Of a stretch of DNA of 64,000 nucleotides, positions 7,513 to 16,545 are shown piece by piece. Origin of the DNA: an uncultured Dehalococcoidia bacterium. GTDB taxonomy: Bacteria; Chloroflexota; Dehalococcoidia; Lucifugimonadales; JADFKI01. The notes below the pieces were generated by a model. It searched no databases, was not told where the DNA came from, and saw nothing but the letters and a program-made list of their open reading frames with translations. The position numbers and the translations under genes were made by a program. Where the stretch lies: contig CATQHF010000005.1 in assembly GCA_958295865.1 (NCBI GenBank), positions 556,419 to 620,418 of the forward strand. The letters run 5' to 3'. Numbering within the stretch: position 1 is the stretch's first letter; each line of letters begins with the position of its first letter.

Positions 7513-10242
7513 CTACTCGACAAGCCTGATTTCGCCTTCCCATAGATACTGATAGCCGCTGTCCACCCGCACAAACTGCCCTGTGCGAATTGCGCCGATG
7601 TCGTAGTCGGGGAGCGGGACGGTCACCATGCAGGTATACTCGAATGTTGCGTCATGCCGCTCAAAGACGAAGTCGAGGTTGTCGAAGCCGTACTGCTTAC
7701 GGTCGGCGGGTAGATCTTCTACATCAATTGGGTCGATGTGCAAGAAGAAGGTTGGGGCAGTGTCGTCCACGGCGCATTGCTCCTTGAGGTATATGAGGCG
7801 GTTTTCGATGAGATACACATCGAAGTCGGAGCGGATGGCGGGCGCATCGTTGCCGACTAGACGCGCAAGATCGACCCGAATAGGCTGTGCCGCATCCAGG
7901 TTGATCTCCCCCTCCCATAGATGCTGATAGCCACCGTCCACCTGCACATACTGCCCCGTGCGAATTGCGCCGATGTCGTAGTCGGGGAGCGGAACGGTCG
8001 CCATACATCTCCCGCCGAACATCATGCCACGCTCATTGAAATCAAAGTCCAATTTGTCATAGCCGTGCAGCTTGCGGTGGAAGGGAAGGTCGCCTCTGCT
8101 GAGCGGGTCGATGTGGAGGAAGAATTGTGGGGCAGTGTCGGCGACGGCACATTGGCGCTTTGTGTATATGAGGGAGTTCTCGGTGAGATATACATCGAAG
8201 TCGGAGCGGATTGCCGGTTGGCTGGATCCAATCAGACACGCGATATAGTCGTCTGCCAACATCGCCTCCACCCGAATGGGCAATACCGCATCGCGCGGCA
8301 GCTCGACGGCGGCTGTGCATAGCCCGGTTTGCGCCTGCTGCCACGCTGCGGCGATAGATCCGTTCGCTTGACCGCCCCACGACCATACCGCCAACTCATC
8401 CGGTTCGCAGTCTTGCGCGAACGCCTGCGCCAGTCGGCCGTCCACAATCAGCCCTACGCCGTCGGATTCGTAGTGGAAGTGCGGTTGCATTTGCTCCCAA
8501 AACCATGAAGCACTATCGAACTCTACACTCTCCAACGGCTTTGCCAGAATAAGCCCAAACCTTCGTACCACTCCACTACGCGGACTACGCCACCCAACAC
8601 TCTTGAATAGGGTTCTATCAGTATAAGAGTCGGAGCGCATGGTGTTGGCGTAGTGGGTTATCCCGAACTCATTTGGGCCTTCTTCATAGCTCGCATTTTT
8701 ATATGCGTATCGACGAAAATAGTCGTATGAGTTCACCACTCCGTCCAGATTCACCACCGGATACTGCGAAAAGTAACCTACAATACCGGCGTCCCACGAC
8801 CCAACCAGGCTATCTTCAGGAAGCAGGCGGTTCATAACTTGCACGCCCAAGTAAGTAGTTGACTCCCATTCCTGGCTGATTTGCTTGCTCTTCTGGTCAA
8901 CCCACTTGAAAGGTTCAGTAAAACTCACATTTGCAAGCAGGAGAGCCGCGCCGGCGACAAAGATTCCGACGCTTGACACATTGGCGACGATACGCCAATA
9001 CGGAGCGATGAAGCGTCGGACGAAGTAAATGACAACATAGCAACCGACCGGGATCATCAGCGCCATCATCAGGTATGCCGGGACGTAATACCAAGCATGA
9101 ATATCCCGATAAGGATGCCCCAAGAGGACGGTTTGAGCGAACTTGGCAAGATGACCGGCTGCCAGACTGAACACGCACAGCAGAAAGACCAGCGCCAGCC
9201 AGTCATCACGGCTGCGGGAGCGGCGGGCGAACCACCAGATTATCAGGAAGCAAGCGCAGATTGCCAGCGCGACCGGCAGTTCGTAGTCGAAGGGGGAAAT
9301 CTGCAATGTGTTCTGAAAGCTTCGGGTAAGGCTGTATCCGCCTTCTCCGTTCCACAAAGTTTGCATCCATGCCCGCTTGGTGGCCGCGCTCACCGGGATG
9401 ACGCCGCCGAACACCAGTTGGTTGTAGGCGAAGTACACGAGTATGCCGGAGATAGCGGCGAGCAGCGGCAACAGGGACTTGAGCGCGGGTATGGAGCGCG
9501 CGAACTCACGCCATGATGCGCCGAGCGGCTTATCGCGCCATGACAACTCCATGAGGCACAGCGCGCCGGTTGCCGCGAGCGAGATTGCGATGTACTCCAA
9601 GCGCGCCCAGGGGAGGGCGAAGGCGACGGCGGCGAGCAGCCACTTCCAGCGGGCAGGGTTGCGCGCATAGAGCATCAGGGACAAGAAGAGCGCGCCCAGC
9701 ATGCACAGCGCCAACGCCGCCTCCAGCCCTATTATCAGGGCGTGAATGCCGTAAAGCGTGGGCAGCAGGGCGAACAGCAGGATCCAGGGGAGGCGCGCTA
9801 GCCGCGCGGCAACGGCGATGAGCGCCACGCCGCCGGCGATCAGCATTATCTCGAACGCCTTGATTGCGAATAGCGCGGCTTCCTTGTCTAGCGCCCAGTA
9901 GAAGGGCGTGATAAGAAACAGCCAGAGGGGATGGTAGCCGTTGGTGCGGGTGATGCCGCCGTCGAATGTGGAGAACTTGCCCTCGGCGAGGTTGTAGGCT
10001 ATCTGAAAGTAGTAGAATCCGTCGTCGTAGTTGACATCGCGGATAAGGTTGAAGAGGTCGAAGCGGGTGAGCATGTATGCGGCGAACGCCGCGCCATAAG
10101 CGAGGATTGCCGCGATGAACAGGATGAACAGCGCGTTTCGCAGTTGGGGGGACGAAACGCCTTTCATTGCACTGATGCTCTGATAACGGGCGGTCAGCGA
10201 CCGCCAGAGGCCATTGAGTATATGCAGCAAAGTTCCCTTCAT
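7513..10242 (-). CDS. Polytopic glycosyltransferase-like protein with duplicated C-terminal domain
   Basis: 909 residues. Residues ~30-470 hold about a dozen membrane helices. The first large loop carries YDDGFYYFQIAYNLAEG and TRTNGYHPLW, typical of lipid-linked-sugar glycosyltransferases of the GT-C fold (GT39/GT83-like), where acidic loop residues are catalytic. Residues ~470-640 form an extracytoplasmic domain. Two tandem copies of a ~130-residue module follow (about 645-775 and 776-909), each with RSDFDVYL, FFLHIDP, a GYDKLDF/GFDNLDF strand, one Cys, and VPLPDYDIGAIRTGQ. The same module ends the partial cytochrome c at 63513-64000. The sugar donor and acceptor are unknown. It is the last gene before a repeat-rich spacer. 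Confidence 0.75.
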   Translation of the reverse strand: MKGTLLHILNGLWRSLTARYQSISAMKGVSSPQLRNALFILFIAAILAYGAAFAAYMLTRFDLFNLIRDVNYDDGFYYFQIAYNLAEGKFSTFDGGITRTNGYHPLWLFLITPFYWALDKEAALFAIKAFEIMLIAGGVALIAVAARLARLPWILLFALLPTLYGIHALIIGLEAALALCMLGALFLSLMLYARNPARWKWLLAAVAFALPWARLEYIAISLAATGALCLMELSWRDKPLGASWREFARSIPALKSLLPLLAAISGILVYFAYNQLVFGGVIPVSAATKRAWMQTLWNGEGGYSLTRSFQNTLQISPFDYELPVALAICACFLIIWWFARRSRSRDDWLALVFLLCVFSLAAGHLAKFAQTVLLGHPYRDIHAWYYVPAYLMMALMIPVGCYVVIYFVRRFIAPYWRIVANVSSVGIFVAGAALLLANVSFTEPFKWVDQKSKQISQEWESTTYLGVQVMNRLLPEDSLVGSWDAGIVGYFSQYPVVNLDGVVNSYDYFRRYAYKNASYEEGPNEFGITHYANTMRSDSYTDRTLFKSVGWRSPRSGVVRRFGLILAKPLESVEFDSASWFWEQMQPHFHYESDGVGLIVDGRLAQAFAQDCEPDELAVWSWGGQANGSIAAAWQQAQTGLCTAAVELPRDAVLPIRVEAMLADDYIACLIGSSQPAIRSDFDVYLTENSLIYTKRQCAVADTAPQFFLHIDPLSRGDLPFHRKLHGYDKLDFDFNERGMMFGGRCMATVPLPDYDIGAIRTGQYVQVDGGYQHLWEGEINLDAAQPIRVDLARLVGNDAPAIRSDFDVYLIENRLIYLKEQCAVDDTAPTFFLHIDPIDVEDLPADRKQYGFDNLDFVFERHDATFEYTCMVTVPLPDYDIGAIRTGQFVRVDSGYQYLWEGEIRLVE

Positions 10243-10317
10243 GTCAGTGAATTCGCGTCATTCGCGCAGCATGGCAGACGCGATTGCGCGCAGTCTGCCC
10301 GATGCTACTTGCACAAC

Positions 10318-11328
10318 CTAGATAATCAGCACCCACATAGGCCCTCTGCCCACCTCGTAGGTGTGCATGGGCGTGAGTGCGCCGTCGTCGGCTATGCGGT
10401 ATGCGGCGAGGCGTCCGGTGTCTAGGCCGGCGGCGTACAGGAAGCTGCCGCTGGGGTCGATGCTGAACGCGCGCGGCACGGCTTCGCCGGGGGCGTGTCC
10501 GATTGCGGTCAGGCTGCCGCTGTCGGCGTCCACGCTGAAGCAGGCGATAGTGTTGTGTCCGCGATTGGGCGCGTAGAGGAAGCTGCCGGAAGGCGTAATC
10601 TGGATTTGGGAGCAGCTGTTGCGCCCGTCGTAGCCCGGCGGCAGGGTGGATATGGTCTGGAACGCGGTCAGCGTCCCGCGCTCGACATCGAGGTTGTAGG
10701 CGGTTACGCTGCAACCCTGCTCGTCCGAGAAGTACAGGATTGGCTTGTCGGGATGAAAGCAGAAGTGGCGCGGCCCAAGCTCAGCGTCCGGCGTTACCCT
10801 AGCGGGCGAATTGGGCGCGATGCGCCCGCTGTCGGCGTCAAATCGGAACTGGAATATGGCGTTGGGTCCGTTGCCGCCGGATATGTGCGGCACGAATGCG
10901 AAGCGGTTCGTCGGGTCAGTCTGCATGGAGTGCGCGCCCTTCGCCGTCGCGAGCCACTCGACGGGCGGAGTCGTTGGCGCGCCGTCGTCCCCGATGGCAT
11001 GCACCGCGCACCTGCCGCCTTCATAGTAAGCCGACAGCAGAAAGCGCCCGCTTCGGTCGGTAGCCAGATAGCAGGGATCGGTCTCCACGCCAATATCGCC
11101 TATATGCGCGAGGTCGCCGCCCTCGCCGATTGCGTAGCCGGATATGATGTTGGCGTCGCGGCAGGCGACATACAAGAATTTGCGCCGCGGGTCGGCAGCG
11201 AGCGGAGCGGGACGCGCTGCCGTCCGTATGTCGCCCACATGCCGCAGCGCGCCGCTAGAGCCGTCCATATCGTAACGAGCGATGCGATCTTCCTCGGATA
11301 CGGTGATGTACATGTACATAGTCTTCAA
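10318..11328 (-). CDS. Lactonase family beta-propeller protein
   Basis: 336 residues, the normal length of the seven-bladed beta-propeller lactonase family (COG2706, 6-phosphogluconolactonase of the Pgl type). Blades repeat a pattern seen in DPRRKFLYVACRDANIISGY, TDRSGRFLLSAYYEG, DPTNRFAFVPH and PSGSFLYAPNRGHNTIA. GPRHFCFHPD and NRGHNT are typical conserved segments. There is no signal peptide. Members open cyclic sugar lactones; the true substrate may differ. The gene lies 18 bases downstream of the M16 peptidase gene on the same strand. Confidence 0.85.
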   Translation of the reverse strand: MKTMYMYITVSEEDRIARYDMDGSSGALRHVGDIRTAARPAPLAADPRRKFLYVACRDANIISGYAIGEGGDLAHIGDIGVETDPCYLATDRSGRFLLSAYYEGGRCAVHAIGDDGAPTTPPVEWLATAKGAHSMQTDPTNRFAFVPHISGGNGPNAIFQFRFDADSGRIAPNSPARVTPDAELGPRHFCFHPDKPILYFSDEQGCSVTAYNLDVERGTLTAFQTISTLPPGYDGRNSCSQIQITPSGSFLYAPNRGHNTIACFSVDADSGSLTAIGHAPGEAVPRAFSIDPSGSFLYAAGLDTGRLAAYRIADDGALTPMHTYEVGRGPMWVLII

Positions 11329-11346
11329 TCCCTGTGCGATATTCCC

Positions 11347-12642
11347 TTACAATTTCAGCAATCGGTGGATGCGGCGATGGCCTCGGCACGGACCCACGAC
11401 GGCGATGTTCAGATTTTCGGTGAGCAGCAGCTCATTGGCGAGGCGATGCAGGTCGTCGGTGGTTACTGCGTTGACCTCGGCGATTACATCATCGACATCG
11501 CTGATATGCCCAAGCAGTATCTCGGACTGCCCCATCCAGTTGGCGACCGCGCGCGTGTCTTCCATTCGCAGCATCAGCCTGCCCGCGCTCAGCCGCTTCG
11601 CCTTCTCCAGCTCATCCTCCGGCACGCCCAAGCGCAGCTCGCCAACCTGCTCTAATATCGTCTGCGCGGCGTCATACACGCGCTTCGGGTCGACGCCGGC
11701 GGATATGACGATTGCGCCCGTATCGGAGAAGTGGCTGACTTCGCTATGCACATCATAGGCAAGCCCGCGCTTCTCGCGCACCTCGACGAACAGGCGGCTG
11801 CTCATGCCCTCGCCGAGAACCACGCTCAGCAGGTCGAGCGCGTAGCGGCTCGGATGCGTGAACGACACTCCGGGCAGCGCGACCGACATGTGCGCCTGCT
11901 CCGACTTGCGATATTCCAGGCGCGACTGCGGCTCGGACTGCCCGCCGCTGAAGTCTAGCCAGCCGCCGGGCGCGCCCGCCTGCCAGCCGTCGCAAAGGCG
12001 TTCCACCTGCGCGACGACGGCGTCGTGCGCGATGTTCCCCGCCACGCTGACGACTATGTTCTCCGGCGCGTAGTACGCCGACATGTAATCAAGCATCATG
12101 TCACGGCTGATGCCGGCCACGCTGTCGCGCGTGCCGCCGATGTCGCGTCCCAAGGGATGGCCGGGCCAGAGCATCTCGTCTATGAGCGCCTCCACCTTGT
12201 AGCTGGGGTAGTCGTTGATCATCCCCAACTCCTCGAATATGACCAGCCGTTCCTTCTCGATGGCGTCCGGCTCATACAGCGAGTTGCGGAGAATGTCGAA
12301 CAGCAGCGCGAGGCTGCCCTCAAAGTAAGGCTGCGCCACCTTGCACCAATAGACGGTCAATTCATGCTCGGTCGAGGCGTTGATGACGCCGCCCACGCTC
12401 TCGATGGCTGCGCTAATCTGCTGCGGTTCGGGGCGCGATTCCGTGCCCTTGAACACCATGTGCTCGAGGTAATGCGACAGCCCCGCCTGCTCGTCCGTCT
12501 CATAGCGCGAGCCGACGCCGATGAAGACGCAGACGCTCACCGAGCGCGTATGCGGCATCTCGCTCGTAACCACGCGCAAGCCGTTGTCCAGCGTAGTCTT
12601 GCGGAACGGCTGTGATATGTCGGTTGTGTGTGTGATGGTCAT
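11347..12642 (-). CDS. M16 family zinc metallopeptidase
   Basis: 431 residues, the size of single-chain bacterial M16B peptidases related to mitochondrial processing peptidase beta. The inverted zinc motif HYLEH (residues 57-61, in SHYLEHMVFKGT) is intact, and E137/E138 in VIFEELG supply the third ligand. NASTEHELTVYW and GLAYDVHSEVSHFSDTGAIVI are standard family segments. No signal peptide, so a cytoplasmic or exported-by-partner role is possible. A dehydrogenase gene lies 8 bases upstream and a lactonase gene 18 bases downstream, which suggests one transcript, though the three functions have no obvious link. Confidence 0.92.
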   Translation of the reverse strand: MTITHTTDISQPFRKTTLDNGLRVVTSEMPHTRSVSVCVFIGVGSRYETDEQAGLSHYLEHMVFKGTESRPEPQQISAAIESVGGVINASTEHELTVYWCKVAQPYFEGSLALLFDILRNSLYEPDAIEKERLVIFEELGMINDYPSYKVEALIDEMLWPGHPLGRDIGGTRDSVAGISRDMMLDYMSAYYAPENIVVSVAGNIAHDAVVAQVERLCDGWQAGAPGGWLDFSGGQSEPQSRLEYRKSEQAHMSVALPGVSFTHPSRYALDLLSVVLGEGMSSRLFVEVREKRGLAYDVHSEVSHFSDTGAIVISAGVDPKRVYDAAQTILEQVGELRLGVPEDELEKAKRLSAGRLMLRMEDTRAVANWMGQSEILLGHISDVDDVIAEVNAVTTDDLHRLANELLLTENLNIAVVGPCRGHRRIHRLLKL

Positions 12643-12650
12643 GCGCCGCG

Positions 12651-13556
12651 CTATTCCGAGGTGCGGATTTCGACGCCCGCTCGCTCTTCTTGTACGCGCG
12701 CCACAGCGCCGGCGGCGAGCCTGCCCCAGCCATTGTTCTGCCCCGCGATGTAGCGCTGCTGCACCGTGTTCGCAACCTCCATCGGCACGCGCAGCCGTCG
12801 CCCCATGTCGGTCGCAAGCCCGACATCCTTCGCGGCTAGGTCGAGCTGAAAGCCCGGCTCGAAGTTGCCCACGAACAGCCCGGACGGCAGCCCCTGCATG
12901 CTCTGCGTGTTGCCTGAGCTGCCCTTCACGGCGTCGAACAAGGTCTGCGCGTCCACGCCCGCCTTGACGCCAAGGCTGAACGCCTCGGACAGCAGCACGC
13001 CCACGCTCAGCCCGATGAGGTTGTTCACAATCTTGCAGATTGCGCCCGAGCCGAGTTCGCCGCAGTACATCACCTTGTCGCCAATCCTGTCCAGCACGGG
13101 CTTGCAGCGCAAGTAGGCGTCCTCATCGCCGCCGACCATCACGCACAGCGTACCGGCTTCCGCGCCGCCGACGCCACCGCTCACCGGGGCATCCAGCGCC
13201 GTAACGCCCGCGTCGTCCGCCGCCGCGCTGATGCGATAGATGGTATCGGGATCGGTGGTGCTGAGGTCGAAATAGGTCGTCCCCGCGCCCGTGCCCGCGC
13301 CGCTGAGAATGCCGCCCTCGCCAAGAGCGACCTCTTCCACATCCTGCGGACGCGGCAGAGAAGTGAACACGACATCGCTCGCCGCCGCCACCGCCGCCGG
13401 GCTGTCCGCCCACTCCGCGCCCATGGACAGCAGCTCTTCGGCGGCCTCCTTGCGTATGTCGAACACCGTCATCTCGTAGCCGCCCGCCGCGATGTTGCGC
13501 GCCATGTGCCGCCCCATGAACCCAACGCCGATAAATCCAACCTTCATGTCAGTCAT
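12651..13556 (-). CDS. Beta-hydroxyacid dehydrogenase (3-hydroxyisobutyrate dehydrogenase family)
   Basis: 301 residues. The N-terminal Rossmann motif VGFIGVGFMGRHMARNI binds NAD(P). DAPVSGGVGGAEAGTL is the substrate-binding signature, and the Lys in GAICKIVNNLIG is the catalytic lysine. The family oxidises 3-hydroxyisobutyrate or reduces tartronate semialdehyde and related beta-hydroxyacids. Sequence alone does not choose between them. First gene of a probable operon with the M16 peptidase (8-base gap). Confidence 0.9.
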   Translation of the reverse strand: MTDMKVGFIGVGFMGRHMARNIAAGGYEMTVFDIRKEAAEELLSMGAEWADSPAAVAAASDVVFTSLPRPQDVEEVALGEGGILSGAGTGAGTTYFDLSTTDPDTIYRISAAADDAGVTALDAPVSGGVGGAEAGTLCVMVGGDEDAYLRCKPVLDRIGDKVMYCGELGSGAICKIVNNLIGLSVGVLLSEAFSLGVKAGVDAQTLFDAVKGSSGNTQSMQGLPSGLFVGNFEPGFQLDLAAKDVGLATDMGRRLRVPMEVANTVQQRYIAGQNNGWGRLAAGAVARVQEERAGVEIRTSE

Positions 13557-13642
13557 ATCAGTCTCCTTGCTTATCAGTATTGTCAGTATATCAGTATGGG
13601 AAATGTGACACTACACACCCAATCCACGATACCGTTCACCCG

Positions 13643-13813
13643 TCACCGACGGTTCGGCAGCGATATGCCGGCGGATGTTGGCGATCTGCTGGCGTGTATG
13701 CCTAGCGCGGCGCACACGGCGTCATCCAGCGCGGCGCGCACCGGGTCGGAATCCATCTGCGGCAGCGGCAGTAGCGCTTTGTCGGCGTGCGCGTCGTATG
13801 AGAATTGCCTGTG
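13643..13813 (-). pseudogene. C-terminal remnant of an unidentified gene (possibly methylase or nuclease)
   Basis: On the minus strand an open frame without a start codon reads YDAHADKALLPLPQMDSDP, then VRAALDDAVCAALGI, and stops at 13643; a TAA lies directly upstream in frame. The composition and the DPVRAALD..ALG pattern resemble the tail of large adenine-methylase-type proteins, as far as I recall. It sits between the dehydrogenase and the restriction-modification genes, consistent with turnover at this locus. Confidence 0.4.
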
Positions 13814-13824
13814 TTATGGATGAT

Positions 13825-15033
13825 TCAACCCAGACGTGACCCAGATATGGGCCTGTACAAGGTAAAGTCAGTTATTGGGTCGAGACGATAATTAGAAGGA
13901 CAGTTATTGGAGTTAACGAAGTCTCCCATACGCTGCGCTCCAAAATTAAGGCGTTGCAAAGTAGTGTCTATGGCCTCAACACTACTGTCAACGCCAATCC
14001 ATTTTCGCCCAAGAATTGACGCTACCTCAAGTGTAGTACCAGACCCTGAATAACAATCCATCACAAGATCGCCGATGTTTGATGACGCTTCAATAATTCG
14101 TGCCAACAATGCGGGATTCTTTTCAGATGGATACCCAGTAGTATGGACATTCTGATTGGATGAATCTTGCATTTCCATCCATATATTTTGCACTGGGACG
14201 CCAGGGCTATTTTCAAGGTACACTTTGCGGCGAGGATTTCCGGTTCTTGACCAGTAAATTTCTCCCCGAGCATCCATCTCATCCAAAATTCGAGGAGGAT
14301 ATTGCCAATGTTTACCCGGAGGTGGCAATTTGCCACGCCAATCATTCCCAGTTTCACCATTACGGATACCTGGTGCATGAATGGGGACTTTCTTGTAACG
14401 TCGTCCTTTGTTATCCTTGGACGGATACTCTTTTAGAGCTTTATCCGTATCCCACGGTTTGACAGGACGATTCCATGTATAATTTTCGCTCTTCGTATAA
14501 AACAAAATGTAATCCGACACTTTGCCGTAATTCTTACGAGTGTAATTCTTCGGATTGCACTTCTTTCTTATAATGCAATTCCGAAAATTTTTTTCACCAA
14601 AAATCTCATCAAGTGTAATGCGAAGATGGAATACCATGCGTTCGTCTAGATGTATGTAGAGAGAACCCTCTTCAGCTAACAAATGATGAATGAATATCAG
14701 CCTTTCTCGCAACGACTCCACATAGTCGGGGCCGACCAAGAAGTCATCATAAGCGTGCTTTTGATTTCGAGATTTGAAAGATGATGCGGATCCAAAAGGC
14801 GGGTCAATATAGACCAACTTAATCCTGCCTGCCACGTTGCTGTTTTTAGCTAAAGTAGCCAGCACCGGCAGATTGTCGGAGTGATACAATCGATTCTCCC
14901 CGCCAACATACTCAGCGTCCATCTCAAATTTCTGAGCCTGTGTCGACAGGATAGAGCATTCCGATTTCTTGCCTGGGTATTCCAAACGGAATTCCCTAGG
15001 ATATTTCCCGTTAGCGCGAGTAGGAATCGCCAT
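13825..15033 (-). CDS. Site-specific DNA methyltransferase, beta class (type III Mod-like)
   Basis: 402 residues. Motif IV is DPPF (residues 77-80, in KLVYIDPPFGSASSF) and lies before the AdoMet motif DCYSGSGTTLEVA near residue 327, the beta-class order found in many adenine-N6 and cytosine-N4 methylases. The segment before motif IV (NRLYHSDNLPVLATLA) is the usual start of the catalytic domain. It overlaps the 3' end of the upstream nuclease-like gene by 23 bases, so the two are translationally coupled. DNA here is visibly more AT-rich than the flanking housekeeping genes, which suggests acquisition by transfer. The target sequence cannot be deduced. Confidence 0.88.
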   Translation of the reverse strand: MAIPTRANGKYPREFRLEYPGKKSECSILSTQAQKFEMDAEYVGGENRLYHSDNLPVLATLAKNSNVAGRIKLVYIDPPFGSASSFKSRNQKHAYDDFLVGPDYVESLRERLIFIHHLLAEEGSLYIHLDERMVFHLRITLDEIFGEKNFRNCIIRKKCNPKNYTRKNYGKVSDYILFYTKSENYTWNRPVKPWDTDKALKEYPSKDNKGRRYKKVPIHAPGIRNGETGNDWRGKLPPPGKHWQYPPRILDEMDARGEIYWSRTGNPRRKVYLENSPGVPVQNIWMEMQDSSNQNVHTTGYPSEKNPALLARIIEASSNIGDLVMDCYSGSGTTLEVASILGRKWIGVDSSVEAIDTTLQRLNFGAQRMGDFVNSNNCPSNYRLDPITDFTLYRPISGSRLG

Positions 15034-15913
15034 ATTTAGACCTCAACCAGTCACCAGTAATACGCTCTGGCACCATGCGTAATGTCACGACTTTCACACG
15101 GCCCTGCCCCTGTTCTTCAAGATAGGAATAGTCATCCCACATTGAGCCAGTTAGAAGTCCAGGACCGTCATTCACAAAAATAACTTTTATACTGGACATC
15201 GCGTGGGCGTCAGTATAACTGATTATTTCTTGGGCGACCTCACGATATTGACCAGTGCGATCATCTTCCTGCGCTCCACCTCGGTCAGAGTCATATCTCG
15301 CCAAACCAATAGCAAGCACACTATTACCGTCATAAATCACGAAGTCAACGGGCCGATCAGGCTTTGGATATTCTCTAAACACATTACCCAATAGAACATC
15401 CCTACCAGCTCTTCTAGGTCCAACTACTTTAAGTTCACCAAGATGACCATTAAACAAATCAAACAAGCGTTCAGTCAAATCGTAGCCTTTCCTTCCACGG
15501 TCCTTATACTCCCAAAGAATAGCACACAGCGCCTCGTCAGGAACGGGACGAGAGTTGAATCCCTGCTGCACCTCAACTACGTGGCGAAACTGCTTCCCGA
15601 ATTGTCTGATAGTCTTCCTCGTATTCATCTTGCGTTTAAGCATTTCGACTGGAGTCGATGGACTCACATATTTCCTAAAGACGCGGCAAAGTTGCGTTCG
15701 AATCCATGTTTCATTCGAATCCATGATTGATTCGTAGAGATCTGTAGAAGAATGTGCCGCTTTTAGCAATTGACCAAATTTAACTAACACAGGTCCATAC
15801 AGTAGGCAGGCATCGGGGAGCACATCTGGATAATACTCTCCAGTTGAAAGAGTTATCCAATTCTCCGCTTCATCCTTATAATCTCTAAATATCTTTTCCG
15901 TAGCCACAAACAC
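15011..15913 (-). CDS. Probable type II restriction endonuclease partner of the methylase
   Basis: 300 residues, soluble. I do not recognise the exact family. The position (directly upstream of and overlapping a beta-class methylase) makes it the likely cognate endonuclease. The candidate catalytic core is at ~185-222: RPVDFVIYDGNSVLAIGLA, then RYDSDRGGAQEDDRTGQY. D190 could be the first metal ligand, but the expected (D/E)xK is replaced by LARYDSD, so the active site is atypical for PD-(D/E)XK. The N-terminal half has a long helical region rich in Lys and Arg that may read DNA. AT-rich like its partner. Confidence 0.6.
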   Translation of the reverse strand: MFVATEKIFRDYKDEAENWITLSTGEYYPDVLPDACLLYGPVLVKFGQLLKAAHSSTDLYESIMDSNETWIRTQLCRVFRKYVSPSTPVEMLKRKMNTRKTIRQFGKQFRHVVEVQQGFNSRPVPDEALCAILWEYKDRGRKGYDLTERLFDLFNGHLGELKVVGPRRAGRDVLLGNVFREYPKPDRPVDFVIYDGNSVLAIGLARYDSDRGGAQEDDRTGQYREVAQEIISYTDAHAMSSIKVIFVNDGPGLLTGSMWDDYSYLEEQGQGRVKVVTLRMVPERITGDWLRSKYGDSYSR

Positions 15914-16100
15914 CTCCCATATTTAGCTACATTTGTGTATTGTCGGGACAGTTTACTGCTTCTGTCAAGGCCATCATAGAGCGCGATGGAGTAGTCGGGA
16001 TTGCCATGCGCGCCTCCAGCCTGATGATAGACGCAAACTGGCCAATTCCGCCGCCGGTCCAGACCTCATCGACATCGCCGGCGCTACCGTTACACACTAT
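15914..16100. other. Intergenic remnant DNA
   Basis: Higher-GC than the restriction genes beside it. The minus strand reads GDVDEVWTGGGIGQFASII and further residues in one frame without a proper start, so it looks like a fragment of a degraded gene that I cannot identify. Confidence 0.3.
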
Positions 16101-16427
16101 TCAAATACATTGCACTGACATGATAGGCACTTCATTTACGCCATGCGGATAATAGACCACAACAGCACATTCGACGCACTTGGCTGCATCCTGTCCATGT
16201 TCCGCTTCGAGGGCAATCTTTACTTCCGGCTGCCCGATACGCACTTCGACATCTATGCGTCCGTCAGGATACATGGATTCCGGCCTGGTGTTCAAGCCGA
16301 ATCCTTCCAAAATCTCGGCGAACCACACATTGAGCGTCTGCTCGTGTTGTCTTTGAATCAATGCACTCTCCAATGCAACAATGAGGCACTCGATATGTCT
16401 GCTATACTGTAGGATGCAGTGTAGCAC
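16101..16427 (-). pseudogene. Truncated PD-(D/E)XK-like protein remnant
   Basis: 108 residues from a GTG. Residues 31-78 read as an N-terminal nuclease-like core: an amphipathic helix, then YPDGRIDVEV and VKIALEAEHGQD, where D59 and E74 would fit a PD-(D/E)XK pair. The chain then jumps to CAVVVYYPHGV and stops. The helices expected between the core strand and that segment are missing, so an internal deletion is likely. No ribosome site is obvious at the GTG and the frame stays open further upstream. It may be a leftover of the same mobile restriction locus as 13643-15913. Confidence 0.4.
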
Positions 16428-16545
16428 AAAATCCCTAAAATCGCTCCTATAATAACAGCATCTAAATAGGCAAATCCCCCCTTACCTATGGCGGGTATGC
16501 GGTCAGACTACGATGAGCGTATCCCGCAGACAAAGGAGTGTACAG

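Noticed and set aside
7148..7543. 131-residue minus-strand frame overlapping the end of the glycosyltransferase gene
   Set aside because: Consists mostly of translated dispersed repeats; no conserved domain.
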